Below, one piece after another: positions 35,480-43,423 of a stretch of DNA of 64,000 bases. Each line of letters begins with the position of its first letter. Within the stretch, counting starts at the first letter, position 1. Below the pieces are notes generated by a model that saw nothing but the letters and a program-made list of their open reading frames with translations, did not search any database and was not told the DNA's origin. The position numbers were made by a program, and so were the translations under genes. The DNA comes from Allonocardiopsis opalescens (GTDB taxonomy: Bacteria; Actinomycetota; Actinomycetes; Streptosporangiales; Streptosporangiaceae), in assembly GCF_003002095.1 (NCBI RefSeq), contig NZ_PVZC01000004.1:372001-436000 (forward strand), written 5' to 3'.

Positions 35480-36076
35480 GGTCCGACGCTAGCGCCGCAG
35501 CGCGCCGCCCGGAGAGCCCGCCGCCGCGGCCGTCACTCTGCCGCCGGAGTACCGTCCGGTTCGCCACGGGGACGGCCGATGGGGACCGGCGGTGTTCACC
35601 GCGGCCGTCGCCCGGCTCCGCTGCGCCGACGCCCCCGCCGCCACGACGGCACCGATGCGACGGACCCCTGTTCACCGGGCGAGAGCTTGGTCTCCGGGGC
35701 CGTCACGCTGGGCGGCGGGGCCGCGCCGGTGGTTCCGGTCCTCCCCGCTGCCGGACCCCGCGGTGCCGGCAGCAGGCGTGCGGTACGGCTGCGGCGACGT
35801 TCTCAGCGGCGCGGCCGGGGCGCCGTCGGCGGCCGTCGCGGCTCTGCGCGGTCGGCCCCTGTTCTTTTTCGTGAACCCACCGCGCGGCCCGGCGGTGGAC
35901 CGGCACCCGGGCCCGCCCGACATCGGAGAAGCTGCGTCGCCTTCACGGTTCGAGTAAGGAGACCGTTGCGAGCAAGGTGTGTTCATCCAGGCCGGATCGC
36001 GACGAACGTTGCAATGGGCGGGAGAGGCGACGCGACGAAGGACCGCCGTCCATCGCACTGGTCGAAGGGGTGACCG
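35480..36076. other. 597 bp without a recognisable gene
   Basis: I see no conserved protein, RNA gene or strong hairpin. The last 100 bp (about 35940-36040) are less GC-rich. An open frame at 35592-35957 has no family signature and arginine/proline-rich composition, so I do not call it. Confidence 0.5.
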
Positions 36077-37327
36077 CTATGCCGGCGGCGGCGTGTCGCG
36101 CTCGGCCGTGCGGGGGCCGGCGCGCAGGCGGTCGACCTCGGCGAGGAGCTGGTCGAGCTGGCGTTCGGCGCGCTCGGCGCGGGCGAGGGTCTGGGCGCGG
36201 GCCTCGTCCAGGGCGGCGAGGCGGGCGGCGGCGGTGTCGCGCTCGGCCGCCACGGCGGCGGCGAGGGCGTCGCGGGCGGAGTCGTGCTGCCTGGCCAAAT
36301 CGGCGCGGAGCGCGACCAGCTCCTCGGCGGACGCGCGGCGCGCCTCGGCGAGTTCGGCACGCGTGTCGCGCAGCCCGGTACGCGCCTCGGCCAGTTCGCG
36401 CTCGGCGCGCTCGGCGGCGACCTCGGCGCGTTCGGCCCGCACGATCGCCTGCTCGCGTTCGGCGCGCTCGGCGGCGATCCGGGCCGCGAAGGCGTCGCGG
36501 GCCTCCTCCAGTTCGGCCGCCGCCCCCGCGCGCACCCGCCGCAGCTCTTCGGCGGCCTCGCGGCGGGCGGTCCGCTCGCCGTCCTGGGCGGCGGCCACCC
36601 GGCGGTCGGCGTCCTCGCGGGCGGCCGCGACGAGGCGGTCGGCCTCGCGCACCGCCTCGTCGCGTTCGGCGAGGGCGGCCACGCGCTCCTTGAGGGCCTG
36701 GTCGCGCTCGGCCTCGGCCGCCGCCAGCGCCTCGCGTGCGGCCTCGCGTTCGGCGAAGGCGTCGGCGGCGAGCCGTTCGGCCTCCTCGGCGGTGCTCCCG
36801 GCGTCGGCGGCCGCCGCCGCGGCGTCGTCGCGCTCGCGCTCGGCCTCGCGCCGCAGCCGGTCGGACTCCACCGCCGCCGCGCGCGCCTCGGCCACGCGCC
36901 GGTCGGCGTCGGCCTGGGCGGCGCGCACCTGGGTCTCGGCCGCGGCCGGGTCGGCCAGCGCCGACAGCTCGCGCACCGCGCCGCCGAGGGTCGCCTCCAG
37001 CCGCCGCGCCTGCTCGCGGAACTCCCCGAGCAGCCGGTCGGCGCTGAGCCTGGCCGCCGTGACCGGCGCGTAGGGCGCGCCGTCGGCACCGGCCGCCTCC
37101 GGGGAGGCTGAGCCCTGCGCGTCGGCGCCCGCCTGGCTCAGCCGCTGCCGCTCCCGCCAGGCCCGCCAGCGGGTGTGCTCGGGCAGATCGCAGTACTCCG
37201 GCGGCCGCCCCGGCCCGGCCGCCCGGGCCGTCGGCCGCGAGCAGCCGGGAAAATTGCAGGTGGAGGAGGTGGCGGACCCGCCACCGACCGACGGCGCCGC
37301 CGTGCCGGTCCTCGTTTCCTCAGACAC
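36077..37327 (-). CDS. Long coiled-coil protein with an N-terminal Cys/His motif
   Basis: This is a 416-residue protein with a GTG start at 37327. The first 70 residues hold CNFPGC and, about 24 residues on, CDLPEHTRWRAW. That is a CX4C...CX4H pattern that could bind zinc. From about residue 90 to the C-terminus the chain is an almost unbroken alanine/glutamate/arginine heptad coil (for example AEREQAIVRAERAEVAAERA). KfrA-like and other DNA-organising proteins of actinobacterial plasmids and integrative elements have this shape. The function is not recognised, and no plasmid genes lie nearby. Confidence 0.75.
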   Translation of the reverse strand: MSEETRTGTAAPSVGGGSATSSTCNFPGCSRPTARAAGPGRPPEYCDLPEHTRWRAWRERQRLSQAGADAQGSASPEAAGADGAPYAPVTAARLSADRLLGEFREQARRLEATLGGAVRELSALADPAAAETQVRAAQADADRRVAEARAAAVESDRLRREAERERDDAAAAAADAGSTAEEAERLAADAFAEREAAREALAAAEAERDQALKERVAALAERDEAVREADRLVAAAREDADRRVAAAQDGERTARREAAEELRRVRAGAAAELEEARDAFAARIAAERAEREQAIVRAERAEVAAERAERELAEARTGLRDTRAELAEARRASAEELVALRADLARQHDSARDALAAAVAAERDTAAARLAALDEARAQTLARAERAERQLDQLLAEVDRLRAGPRTAERDTPPPA

Positions 37328-37908
37328 CCGTCCGAGCGTAGTGGACGCCGCCCCGCCCGGGCCCGCCGCCGGGGAGACCGCCCGACCCGGCCCGTGCGGC
37401 CCGCGCCCGCGGGCCGAAGACCCCGCCGAGCCGGGCCACCCCGGCACATACCACCGCGGCCCGCGATCGGCGAACCGGCCGTCCACAGGCGCCGCCGCGA
37501 ACCCGTCGTCATCCACAACCGGTCGGTAGCAGGCGCCGCGGCGCACCGCGGCGCGCGAGACTGGATGTGGGGTCGCCCCCCTGGGCGGGCGGGGGAGGGA
37601 CGCGCGGGGGAGTTGCGCGCGAAGTAGGGGCGGCGGACGGGGTGATCTGAGCCGATGGCCCGGCCCGGGCCGCGGCGCGAGGCGCGGCCGATCCCGGCGG
37701 GGGCCCGATGGCGCACGGTGGAGGTCGCGGGCGCCCGGATCGGCCGGGGTGCGCGGCGCGGTGCGCCGGCCCGCCGCCGGGGTCGCGTGAGACTGTGGCC
37801 GAAACCGCGCCGGCCGGGGTAGTGGGGCCGTTGACGCGTGCGATCAGATGACGTAAGAATCGCGTTAAGGTGGGCATACTTCAGAAGAACTTTCACCAGG
37901 AGGATCGG
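37328..37908. other. 581-bp divergent region upstream of the lysine aminotransferase gene
   Basis: No gene is supported. Near its right end a TTGACG (37831-37836) is followed 18 bp later by AAGAAT (37855-37860), with TAAGGT and CATACT just beyond. These are plausible promoter elements for the aminotransferase gene. The Shine-Dalgarno AGGAGG is at 37898-37903. Confidence 0.45.
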
Positions 37909-39306
37909 ATGGCGGAAACTATTGCGTTCGACGCGGTCGCGTCCTCCGGGGCGAACCCGCCTGGTCGCTCCAGCGCCGCGACCGCCGTCGACCCCGGCCA
38001 GGTCCTGGACGTCCTCGGCCGGCACATGCTGGTCGACGGCTTCCGGCTCGTACTGGACCTCGCCAAGAGCCAGGGATCCTGGCTGGTCGACGCGCACGAC
38101 GGCCGCCGCTACCTCGACCTGTACTCGTTCTTCGCGTCCGCGCCGCTCGGCCTGAACCCCAAGGGGCTCGCCGACGACCCCGCGTTCATGGCCGAACTCG
38201 CCGGGGTCGCCGCGAACAAGCCGGCCAACTCCGACGTGTACACCACCCAGCTCGCCGAGTTCACCGAGACCTTCGCGCGGGTCCTGGGCGACCCGCGCCT
38301 GCCGCACCTGTTCTTCGTCGAGGGCGGCGCCCTCGCGGTGGAGAACGCGCTGAAGACCGCCTTCGACTGGAAGAGCCGCCACAACGAGGCCCGCGGGCGC
38401 GACCCCCGCCTGGGCGGCCGCGTCCTGCACCTCACCCGCGCCTTCCACGGCCGCAGCGGCTACACCATGTCGCTCACCAACACCGACCCCGGCAAGACCG
38501 CCCGGTACCCGGCCTTCGACTGGCCGCGCATCGAGGTGCCCGCCATCCGCTTCCCCGAGGCCGAGCACACCGAGGAACTGCTCGCCGCCGAGGAACGCGC
38601 CCTGGCCCAGGCCCGCGCCGCCTTTGCCGTGCACCCCAACGACATCGCCTGCTTCATCGCCGAACCCATCCAGGGCGAGGGCGGCGACAACCACATGCGG
38701 CCGGAGTTCCTGCAGGCCGTGCAGCGGCTGTGCCACGAGCACGACGCCCTGTTCATCGTGGACGAGGTGCAGACCGGCGTCGGCGCCACCGGCACCGCCT
38801 GGGCCTACCAGCAGCTGGGCCTCAGCCCCGACATCGTCGCCTTCGCCAAGAAGGCCCAGGTCGGCGGCATCATGGCGGGCGGCCGCGTGGACGAGGTGCC
38901 CGACAACGTCTTCGCCGTACCGGGGCGCATCAACTCCACCTGGGGCGGCGGCCTGGCCGACATGGTCCGCTCCCGCCGCATCCTGGAGATCATCGAGCGC
39001 GAGCACGTGTTCGAGCACTCGGCCCAGACCGGCGCCTGGTTCCTCGACGAGCTGCGCGAACTGGCCGCCGGCCGGCCCGCGCAGCTGTCCAACGCCCGCG
39101 GCCGCGGCCTGATGCTCGCCGTCGACCTGCCCGACCCGCAGGTCCGCGACGCGGCGCTGACCCGGCTCATCCGCGACGAGCAGGTGGTCGCGCTGCCCTC
39201 GGGCGAGCGCGCCATCCGCTTCCGGCCCGCCCTGACCATCACCCGCGACGACCTCGCCCACGGCCGCGACGCCCTGGCCCGGGCGCTGGACGCGCTGGAC
39301 CGCTGA
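37909..39306 (+). CDS. lat: L-Lysine 6-aminotransferase
   Basis: This 465-residue class-III PLP aminotransferase moves the epsilon-amino group of lysine to 2-oxoglutarate, giving 2-aminoadipate 6-semialdehyde (which cyclises to piperideine-6-carboxylate). Lat-type blocks include SFFASAPLGLNPKGL, KPANSDVYTTQLAEF, FFVEGGALAVENALKTAFDWK and AEPIQGEGGDNHM. The PLP lysine is in FAKKAQVGGIM, and INSTWGGGLADMVR follows. ATG 37909 follows AGGAGG. A matching semialdehyde dehydrogenase gene follows, though two strong hairpins lie between. Confidence 0.93.
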   Translation: MAETIAFDAVASSGANPPGRSSAATAVDPGQVLDVLGRHMLVDGFRLVLDLAKSQGSWLVDAHDGRRYLDLYSFFASAPLGLNPKGLADDPAFMAELAGVAANKPANSDVYTTQLAEFTETFARVLGDPRLPHLFFVEGGALAVENALKTAFDWKSRHNEARGRDPRLGGRVLHLTRAFHGRSGYTMSLTNTDPGKTARYPAFDWPRIEVPAIRFPEAEHTEELLAAEERALAQARAAFAVHPNDIACFIAEPIQGEGGDNHMRPEFLQAVQRLCHEHDALFIVDEVQTGVGATGTAWAYQQLGLSPDIVAFAKKAQVGGIMAGGRVDEVPDNVFAVPGRINSTWGGGLADMVRSRRILEIIEREHVFEHSAQTGAWFLDELRELAAGRPAQLSNARGRGLMLAVDLPDPQVRDAALTRLIRDEQVVALPSGERAIRFRPALTITRDDLAHGRDALARALDALDR

Positions 39307-39310
39307 AGGA

Positions 39311-39380
39311 GGCGGGGCCGCCGCCCGAACCGGCCCCGCCCCGGCACCCGCGGCCGCACCGATCCCCGGCCGCGGGTGCC
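39311..39380 (+). terminator. Two tandem hairpins between lat and the dehydrogenase gene
   Basis: The first is a 10-bp stem (39311-39320 and 39331-39340). The second is a perfect 14-bp stem (39343-39356 and 39367-39380). Both follow the lat stop within 75 nt. They would end or attenuate the lat transcript before the downstream dehydrogenase gene. Confidence 0.8.
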
Positions 39381-39500
39381 GACGCGCCACGGCACCCCCG
39401 CCACCCGGCCTTCGGCCCGCGCCGCCGGCCCCGTGGTAGGAACGGCGCAGGCGCCGCCCGCGCCGCGCGCCCCCACCCGACCCCACCGAGAGGAAGCCCC

Positions 39501-41063
39501 GTGACCGACGCCGCCGCCGGAACCCTCGCCTCCCGCGTCGCCGGAAAGGACACCGGCTCCGCGTCCGTCTACTCCTCCGTCTACCCGGGCGAGCTGTCCG
39601 CCCCGCCGCTGCGGGTCCGGCTGGCCACCGCCGAGGAGTTCCGCGACGCCGCTGCCTCCGCCGCCCGCGCCCAGCGCGAGTGGGCCCGCCTGCCCGCCCC
39701 CGTGCGCGGCCAGGTCGTCGCCAACATCGGCCGGCTGGTGGCCCGCAACAAGGAGGCGCTGTCGCGCACCGTCACCCGCGACATCGGCAAGCCCATCGCC
39801 GAGGCGCGCGGCGAGGTGCAGGAGATCATCGACACCTGCGACTTCTTCCTCGGCGAGGGCCGCCGCCTGTACGGGCAGACCGTGCCCTCGGAGATGCCTG
39901 ACAAGCAGCTGTTCACCTTCCGCAACCCCGTCGGCGTCGTCGCCGTCGTCACCGCCGGCAACTTCCCCGTCGCGGTGCCCTCCTGGTACATCGTTCCGGC
40001 GCTGCTGTGCGGCAACGGCGTGGTGTGGAAGCCCGCCGAGTACGCCGCCGCCAGCGCGCACTCCTTCTACGAGCTGCTGGTGCGGGCCGGCCTGCCCGAG
40101 GGGCTGCTCAACCTGGTCTACGCCGACGGCGAGCAGACCTTCGCCGGACTGGACCTGGCCCTGGGCGAGGGACTGGTCGGCAAGGTCGGCTTCACCGGCT
40201 CCACCGAGGTGGGCCGGCGCATCGGCGAGCTGTGCGGCCGCCACCTGCAGTCGCCCTGCCTGGAACTGGGCGGCAAGAACCCCATGGTGGTGGCGCCCAG
40301 CGCCGACCTGGACCTGGCCGTGGAGGGCGCGCTGTTCTCCGGCTTCGGCTCCGCCGGGCAGCGCTGCACCTCGCTGGGCACCGTCATCGTGCACGAGTCC
40401 GTCCACGACGCCTTCGTCGAGCGCTTCGCCGCCGCCGTGTCGGCCGCCCCCGTCGGCGACCCGACCCGCGAGGTGGTCTACGGGCCGCTGCTGGCGCCCA
40501 AGTTCGCCGAGCGCTACGAGACCTACCTGGACTGGATCGGCGCCCACCACACCGTGCACGGCTCCTCGGCCGTCGGCCGCATCACCGCCGCCGACCCGCG
40601 TGCGGGCTTCGTCGGCGACCCCGAGGACGGCCTGTACTACCACCCCGTCGTCGTCGACGGCGTGCGCCCCGACGACGACCTGTTCCGGCAGGAGACCTTC
40701 GGGCCCATCGTCGGCGTCACCACCTACCGCACCCTGGAGGAGGCCATCGAGCTGGGCAACCTCCCCGGCTACGGGCTGTCGGCCGCCATCTACACCCGCG
40801 ACCCCCAGGAGGTGTTCGGCTTCCGCACCGGCAACGGCGCCGGGATGCTCAGCGTGAACAACTCCACCTCCGGCGCCGAGGCGCACCTGCCCTTCGGCGG
40901 CAACGGCCTGTCCGGCAACGGCAGCCGCCAGTCGGGCATGTGGGTGCTCGACCAGTTCACCCGCTGGCAGTCGATGAACTGGGACCACTCCGGGCGGCTG
41001 CAGAAGGCGCAGATGGACGTCGACCACCCCGTCGCCGAGCTCGACTTCGACCTGCCCGCCTGA
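39501..41063 (+). CDS. Aldehyde dehydrogenase, 2-aminoadipate semialdehyde/piperideine-6-carboxylate type
   Basis: This is a 520-residue NAD(P)-dependent aldehyde dehydrogenase. It has GNFPVAVPSWYIVPALLCGN, the cofactor-loop VGFTGSTEVGRRI, the catalytic glutamate in LELGGKNP, the catalytic cysteine in SAGQRCTSLG and FRQETFGPIVGV. SGAEAHLPFGGNGLSGNGSRQSG is the shared C-terminal catalytic block. GTG 39501 follows GAGAGGAAG. Next to lysine 6-aminotransferase, the expected reaction is oxidation of aminoadipate semialdehyde to alpha-aminoadipate, as Pcd does in cephamycin producers. The substrate assignment rests on context. Confidence 0.85.
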   Translation: MTDAAAGTLASRVAGKDTGSASVYSSVYPGELSAPPLRVRLATAEEFRDAAASAARAQREWARLPAPVRGQVVANIGRLVARNKEALSRTVTRDIGKPIAEARGEVQEIIDTCDFFLGEGRRLYGQTVPSEMPDKQLFTFRNPVGVVAVVTAGNFPVAVPSWYIVPALLCGNGVVWKPAEYAAASAHSFYELLVRAGLPEGLLNLVYADGEQTFAGLDLALGEGLVGKVGFTGSTEVGRRIGELCGRHLQSPCLELGGKNPMVVAPSADLDLAVEGALFSGFGSAGQRCTSLGTVIVHESVHDAFVERFAAAVSAAPVGDPTREVVYGPLLAPKFAERYETYLDWIGAHHTVHGSSAVGRITAADPRAGFVGDPEDGLYYHPVVVDGVRPDDDLFRQETFGPIVGVTTYRTLEEAIELGNLPGYGLSAAIYTRDPQEVFGFRTGNGAGMLSVNNSTSGAEAHLPFGGNGLSGNGSRQSGMWVLDQFTRWQSMNWDHSGRLQKAQMDVDHPVAELDFDLPA

Positions 41064-41116
41064 CATCGGGGCGCGCCGTGTGTCAGCGGCGCGCCAGCGG
41101 GCACAGAACCAGGTGC

Positions 41117-41145
41117 GGCGGTGCGCAGGGAGGGGGCGCACCGCC
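41117..41145. terminator. Terminator between convergent genes
   Basis: A 10-bp stem (GGCGGTGCGC at 41117-41126, complement at 41136-41145) with a 9-nt loop lies between the dehydrogenase and the L7/L12-like gene. A GGCGCGCC inverted repeat at 41070-41077/41088-41095 may add a second hairpin. Confidence 0.7.
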
Positions 41146-41200
41146 GCTCCTCTTGCGCGCGGCCGCCACGCGCCCGCGAATCAGCCTCCTCCGGGGCCGG

Positions 41201-41854
41201 TCACGGCCCGTCCGCGGCGCGCAGCGCGTCGACCGCCCGCTTGGCCTCGGCCAGGCCCGCCCCGGTGCGCTCGCGCACCAGTTTGACCGCCTCGATCGTG
41301 CGCCCCTGGCGGGCCAGCGCCCGCGCGGCCTCGCGCACATCCTCGGGCAGCCCGCCCGCGCCGGCGGGAGTCGGCAGCGGCCGGCCGGCCGCGAGCGCGT
41401 CGACGAGCTCCACGGCCTCGGACAGGCCAAGGCCGGTGCGCTCGCGGACCACCTTGACCGCCTCGATCGTCCGGCCGCGGCCCAGCAGCTCCAGCGCCTG
41501 GTCGCGCACCGCGTCGGGCAGGCCCCGGCCCGGCGGCCGGGGCGGGGCGGTGCCGCCGGCCGGCGGCACCGGCAGGGCGCCGTCCGCCCGCAGCGCGTCC
41601 ACGATCTGCTTGGCGTCGGCCAGGCCCACCCGCAGCGCGAGCCGGACCACCTTGATCGCCTCGATGTCGCGGCCCTGGCCGATCAGCTCCAGGGCCCGCT
41701 GCTGCACCTGCTCAGGCACCGCCGGGGGCTGCGCGCGGGTCGGCGCGCCGATGCCGCGCGGCCCGCGCCGCCTGCGGCGCGCCTCGGCCGCGGCGGCCGA
41801 CGCCAGCAGTCCGGCGGTGATGAGCACGACGATCGTGATCTGGATCGGGTCCAT
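41201..41854 (-). CDS. Membrane-anchored protein with three L7/L12 C-terminal-domain-like repeats
   Basis: This is a 217-residue protein. Residues 6-25 (ITIVVLITAGLLASAAAAEA) are a membrane helix followed by a basic stop (RRRRRG). Three similar units of about 45 residues follow. Each has the ribosomal L7/L12 C-terminal pattern of ALELxxxGRxIEAIKVVR and then GLADAKQIVDAL, GLSEAVELVDAL or GLAEAKRAVDAL. Proline-rich linkers separate them. In L7/L12 this domain binds translation GTPases. Membrane-tethered versions are found in actinobacteria but have no established role. Confidence 0.85.
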   Translation of the reverse strand: MDPIQITIVVLITAGLLASAAAAEARRRRRGPRGIGAPTRAQPPAVPEQVQQRALELIGQGRDIEAIKVVRLALRVGLADAKQIVDALRADGALPVPPAGGTAPPRPPGRGLPDAVRDQALELLGRGRTIEAVKVVRERTGLGLSEAVELVDALAAGRPLPTPAGAGGLPEDVREAARALARQGRTIEAVKLVRERTGAGLAEAKRAVDALRAADGP

Positions 41855-41956
41855 CCCGGCATCCTAGGAGGAAGCGCACCCGCACCGGCCGGGCGCGCGG
41901 CGGCCGCCTCCGGCCGGGCACGGCCCCGCCCGGCCCAGCCGCTAAGCTGGCGCGAT

Positions 41957-43390
41957 GTGACGACGTCCAAGCCGCGCATCCCCAACGTCCTGGCCGGCCG
42001 CTACGCCTCGGCGCCCCTGGCCGCCCTGTGGTCGCCCGAGAACAAGGTCGTGCTGGAGCGGCGGCTGTGGCTGGCCGTGCTGCGCGCCCAGGCCGACCTC
42101 GGGGTGGCGGTGCCCGCCGAGGCGGTCGCCGACTACGAGCGGGTGCTGGAGCGCGTCGACCTCGCGTCCATCGCCGAGCGCGAGCGCCGCACCCGCCACG
42201 ACGTCAAGGCGCGCATCGAGGAGTTCAACGCCCTGGCCGGGCACGAGCACGTCCACAAGGGCATGACCTCGCGCGACCTCACCGAGAACGTCGAGCAGCT
42301 GCAGGTGCGGCTGAGCCTGGAGCACGTGCGCGACCGCACGGTCGCGGTGCTGGCCCGCCTGGCCCTGCTGGCCGCCGAGCACGCCGACCTGGTGATGGCC
42401 GGGCGCTCCCACAACGTCGCCGCGCAGGCCACCACGCTGGGCAAGCGCTTCGCCACCGCCGCCGAGGAGCTGCTTGCGGCCTACGAGCGGCTGGAGGGGC
42501 TGCTGGACCGCTACCCGCTGCGCGGCGTCAAGGGCCCGGTCGGCACCGCCCAGGACATGCTCGACCTGCTGGGCACCCCCGAGCGGCTGGCCGAGCTGGA
42601 GCGGCGGGTGGCCGCGCACCTGGGCTTCGCCCGCACCCTCACCAGCGTCGGCCAGGTCTACCCGCGCTCGCTGGACTACGAGGTGCTGACCACCCTGGTG
42701 CAGCTGGCCGCCGCGCCGGGCAGCCTGGCGCTGACCATCCGGCTGATGGCCGGGCACGAACTGGTCACCGAGGGCTTCCAGCCCGGCCAGGTCGGCTCCA
42801 GCGCCATGCCGCACAAGATGAACACCCGCTCCTGCGAGCGGGTCAACGGGCTCGGCGTGGTGCTGCGCGGGTACGCGTCCATGGCGTCGGAGCTGGTGGG
42901 CGACCAGTGGAACGAGGGCGACGTGTCGTGCTCGGTGGTGCGCCGGGTCGCGCTGCCCGACGCCTTCTTCGCCTTCGACGGGCTGGTGGAGACCTTCTTG
43001 ACCGTGCTGGCGGAGTTCGGCGCCTACCCGGCCGTCATCGCCGCCGAACTCGACCGCTACCTGCCCTTCCTGGCCACCACCAAGGTGCTGATGGCGTCGG
43101 TGCGCGCCGGGGTGGGGCGCGAGCGCGCCCACGAGGCGATCAAGGAGCACGCCGTGGCGGTGGCGCTGGGCATGCGCGAGAAGGGCGAGCGCGGCAACGA
43201 CCTGATGCAGCGGCTGGCCGCCGACGAGCGGGTCCCGCTGGACCTGCCCGCGCTGCGGGCGCTGCTGGCCGACCCGATCACCTTCACCGGTGCGGCCGGC
43301 CCGCAGGTGGCCGCGGTAGTGGAGCGGGTGGGGGAGATCACCGCCCGCCACCGCGAGGCGGCCGGCTACCTTCCCGGCGCGATCCTGTGA
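41957..43390 (+). CDS. purB: Adenylosuccinate lyase, PurB
   Basis: This 477-residue fumarase-superfamily enzyme splits SAICAR and adenylosuccinate in purine synthesis. It has HEHVHKGMTSRDLTENVEQLQ, AGRSHNVAAQATTLGKRF and the signature loop GSSAMPHKMNTRSCERVNG. The GTG at 41957 is the only in-frame start giving a family-like N-terminus. There is no Shine-Dalgarno, but TAAGCT at 41943-41948 sits 8 nt upstream, so the mRNA may be leaderless. It is longer at the N-terminus than B. subtilis PurB, as in other actinobacteria. Confidence 0.93.
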   Translation: MTTSKPRIPNVLAGRYASAPLAALWSPENKVVLERRLWLAVLRAQADLGVAVPAEAVADYERVLERVDLASIAERERRTRHDVKARIEEFNALAGHEHVHKGMTSRDLTENVEQLQVRLSLEHVRDRTVAVLARLALLAAEHADLVMAGRSHNVAAQATTLGKRFATAAEELLAAYERLEGLLDRYPLRGVKGPVGTAQDMLDLLGTPERLAELERRVAAHLGFARTLTSVGQVYPRSLDYEVLTTLVQLAAAPGSLALTIRLMAGHELVTEGFQPGQVGSSAMPHKMNTRSCERVNGLGVVLRGYASMASELVGDQWNEGDVSCSVVRRVALPDAFFAFDGLVETFLTVLAEFGAYPAVIAAELDRYLPFLATTKVLMASVRAGVGRERAHEAIKEHAVAVALGMREKGERGNDLMQRLAADERVPLDLPALRALLADPITFTGAAGPQVAAVVERVGEITARHREAAGYLPGAIL

Positions 43391-43423
43391 TCCCTGGCCG
43401 CCGAGCGCGCCCCGCCGCGCGGG

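Noticed and set aside
35592-35957. Possible 121-residue protein in the 35.5-36.0 kb gap
   Set aside because: No ribosome site, arginine/proline-rich, no recognisable motif; reported only as a gene-free stretch.
32681-36073. Open frame of 1130 codons on the plus strand
   Set aside because: It overlaps the MFS, cupin, MarR and methyltransferase genes, is made of arginine/alanine/glycine-rich sequence and has no family motif. It is a high-GC shadow frame.
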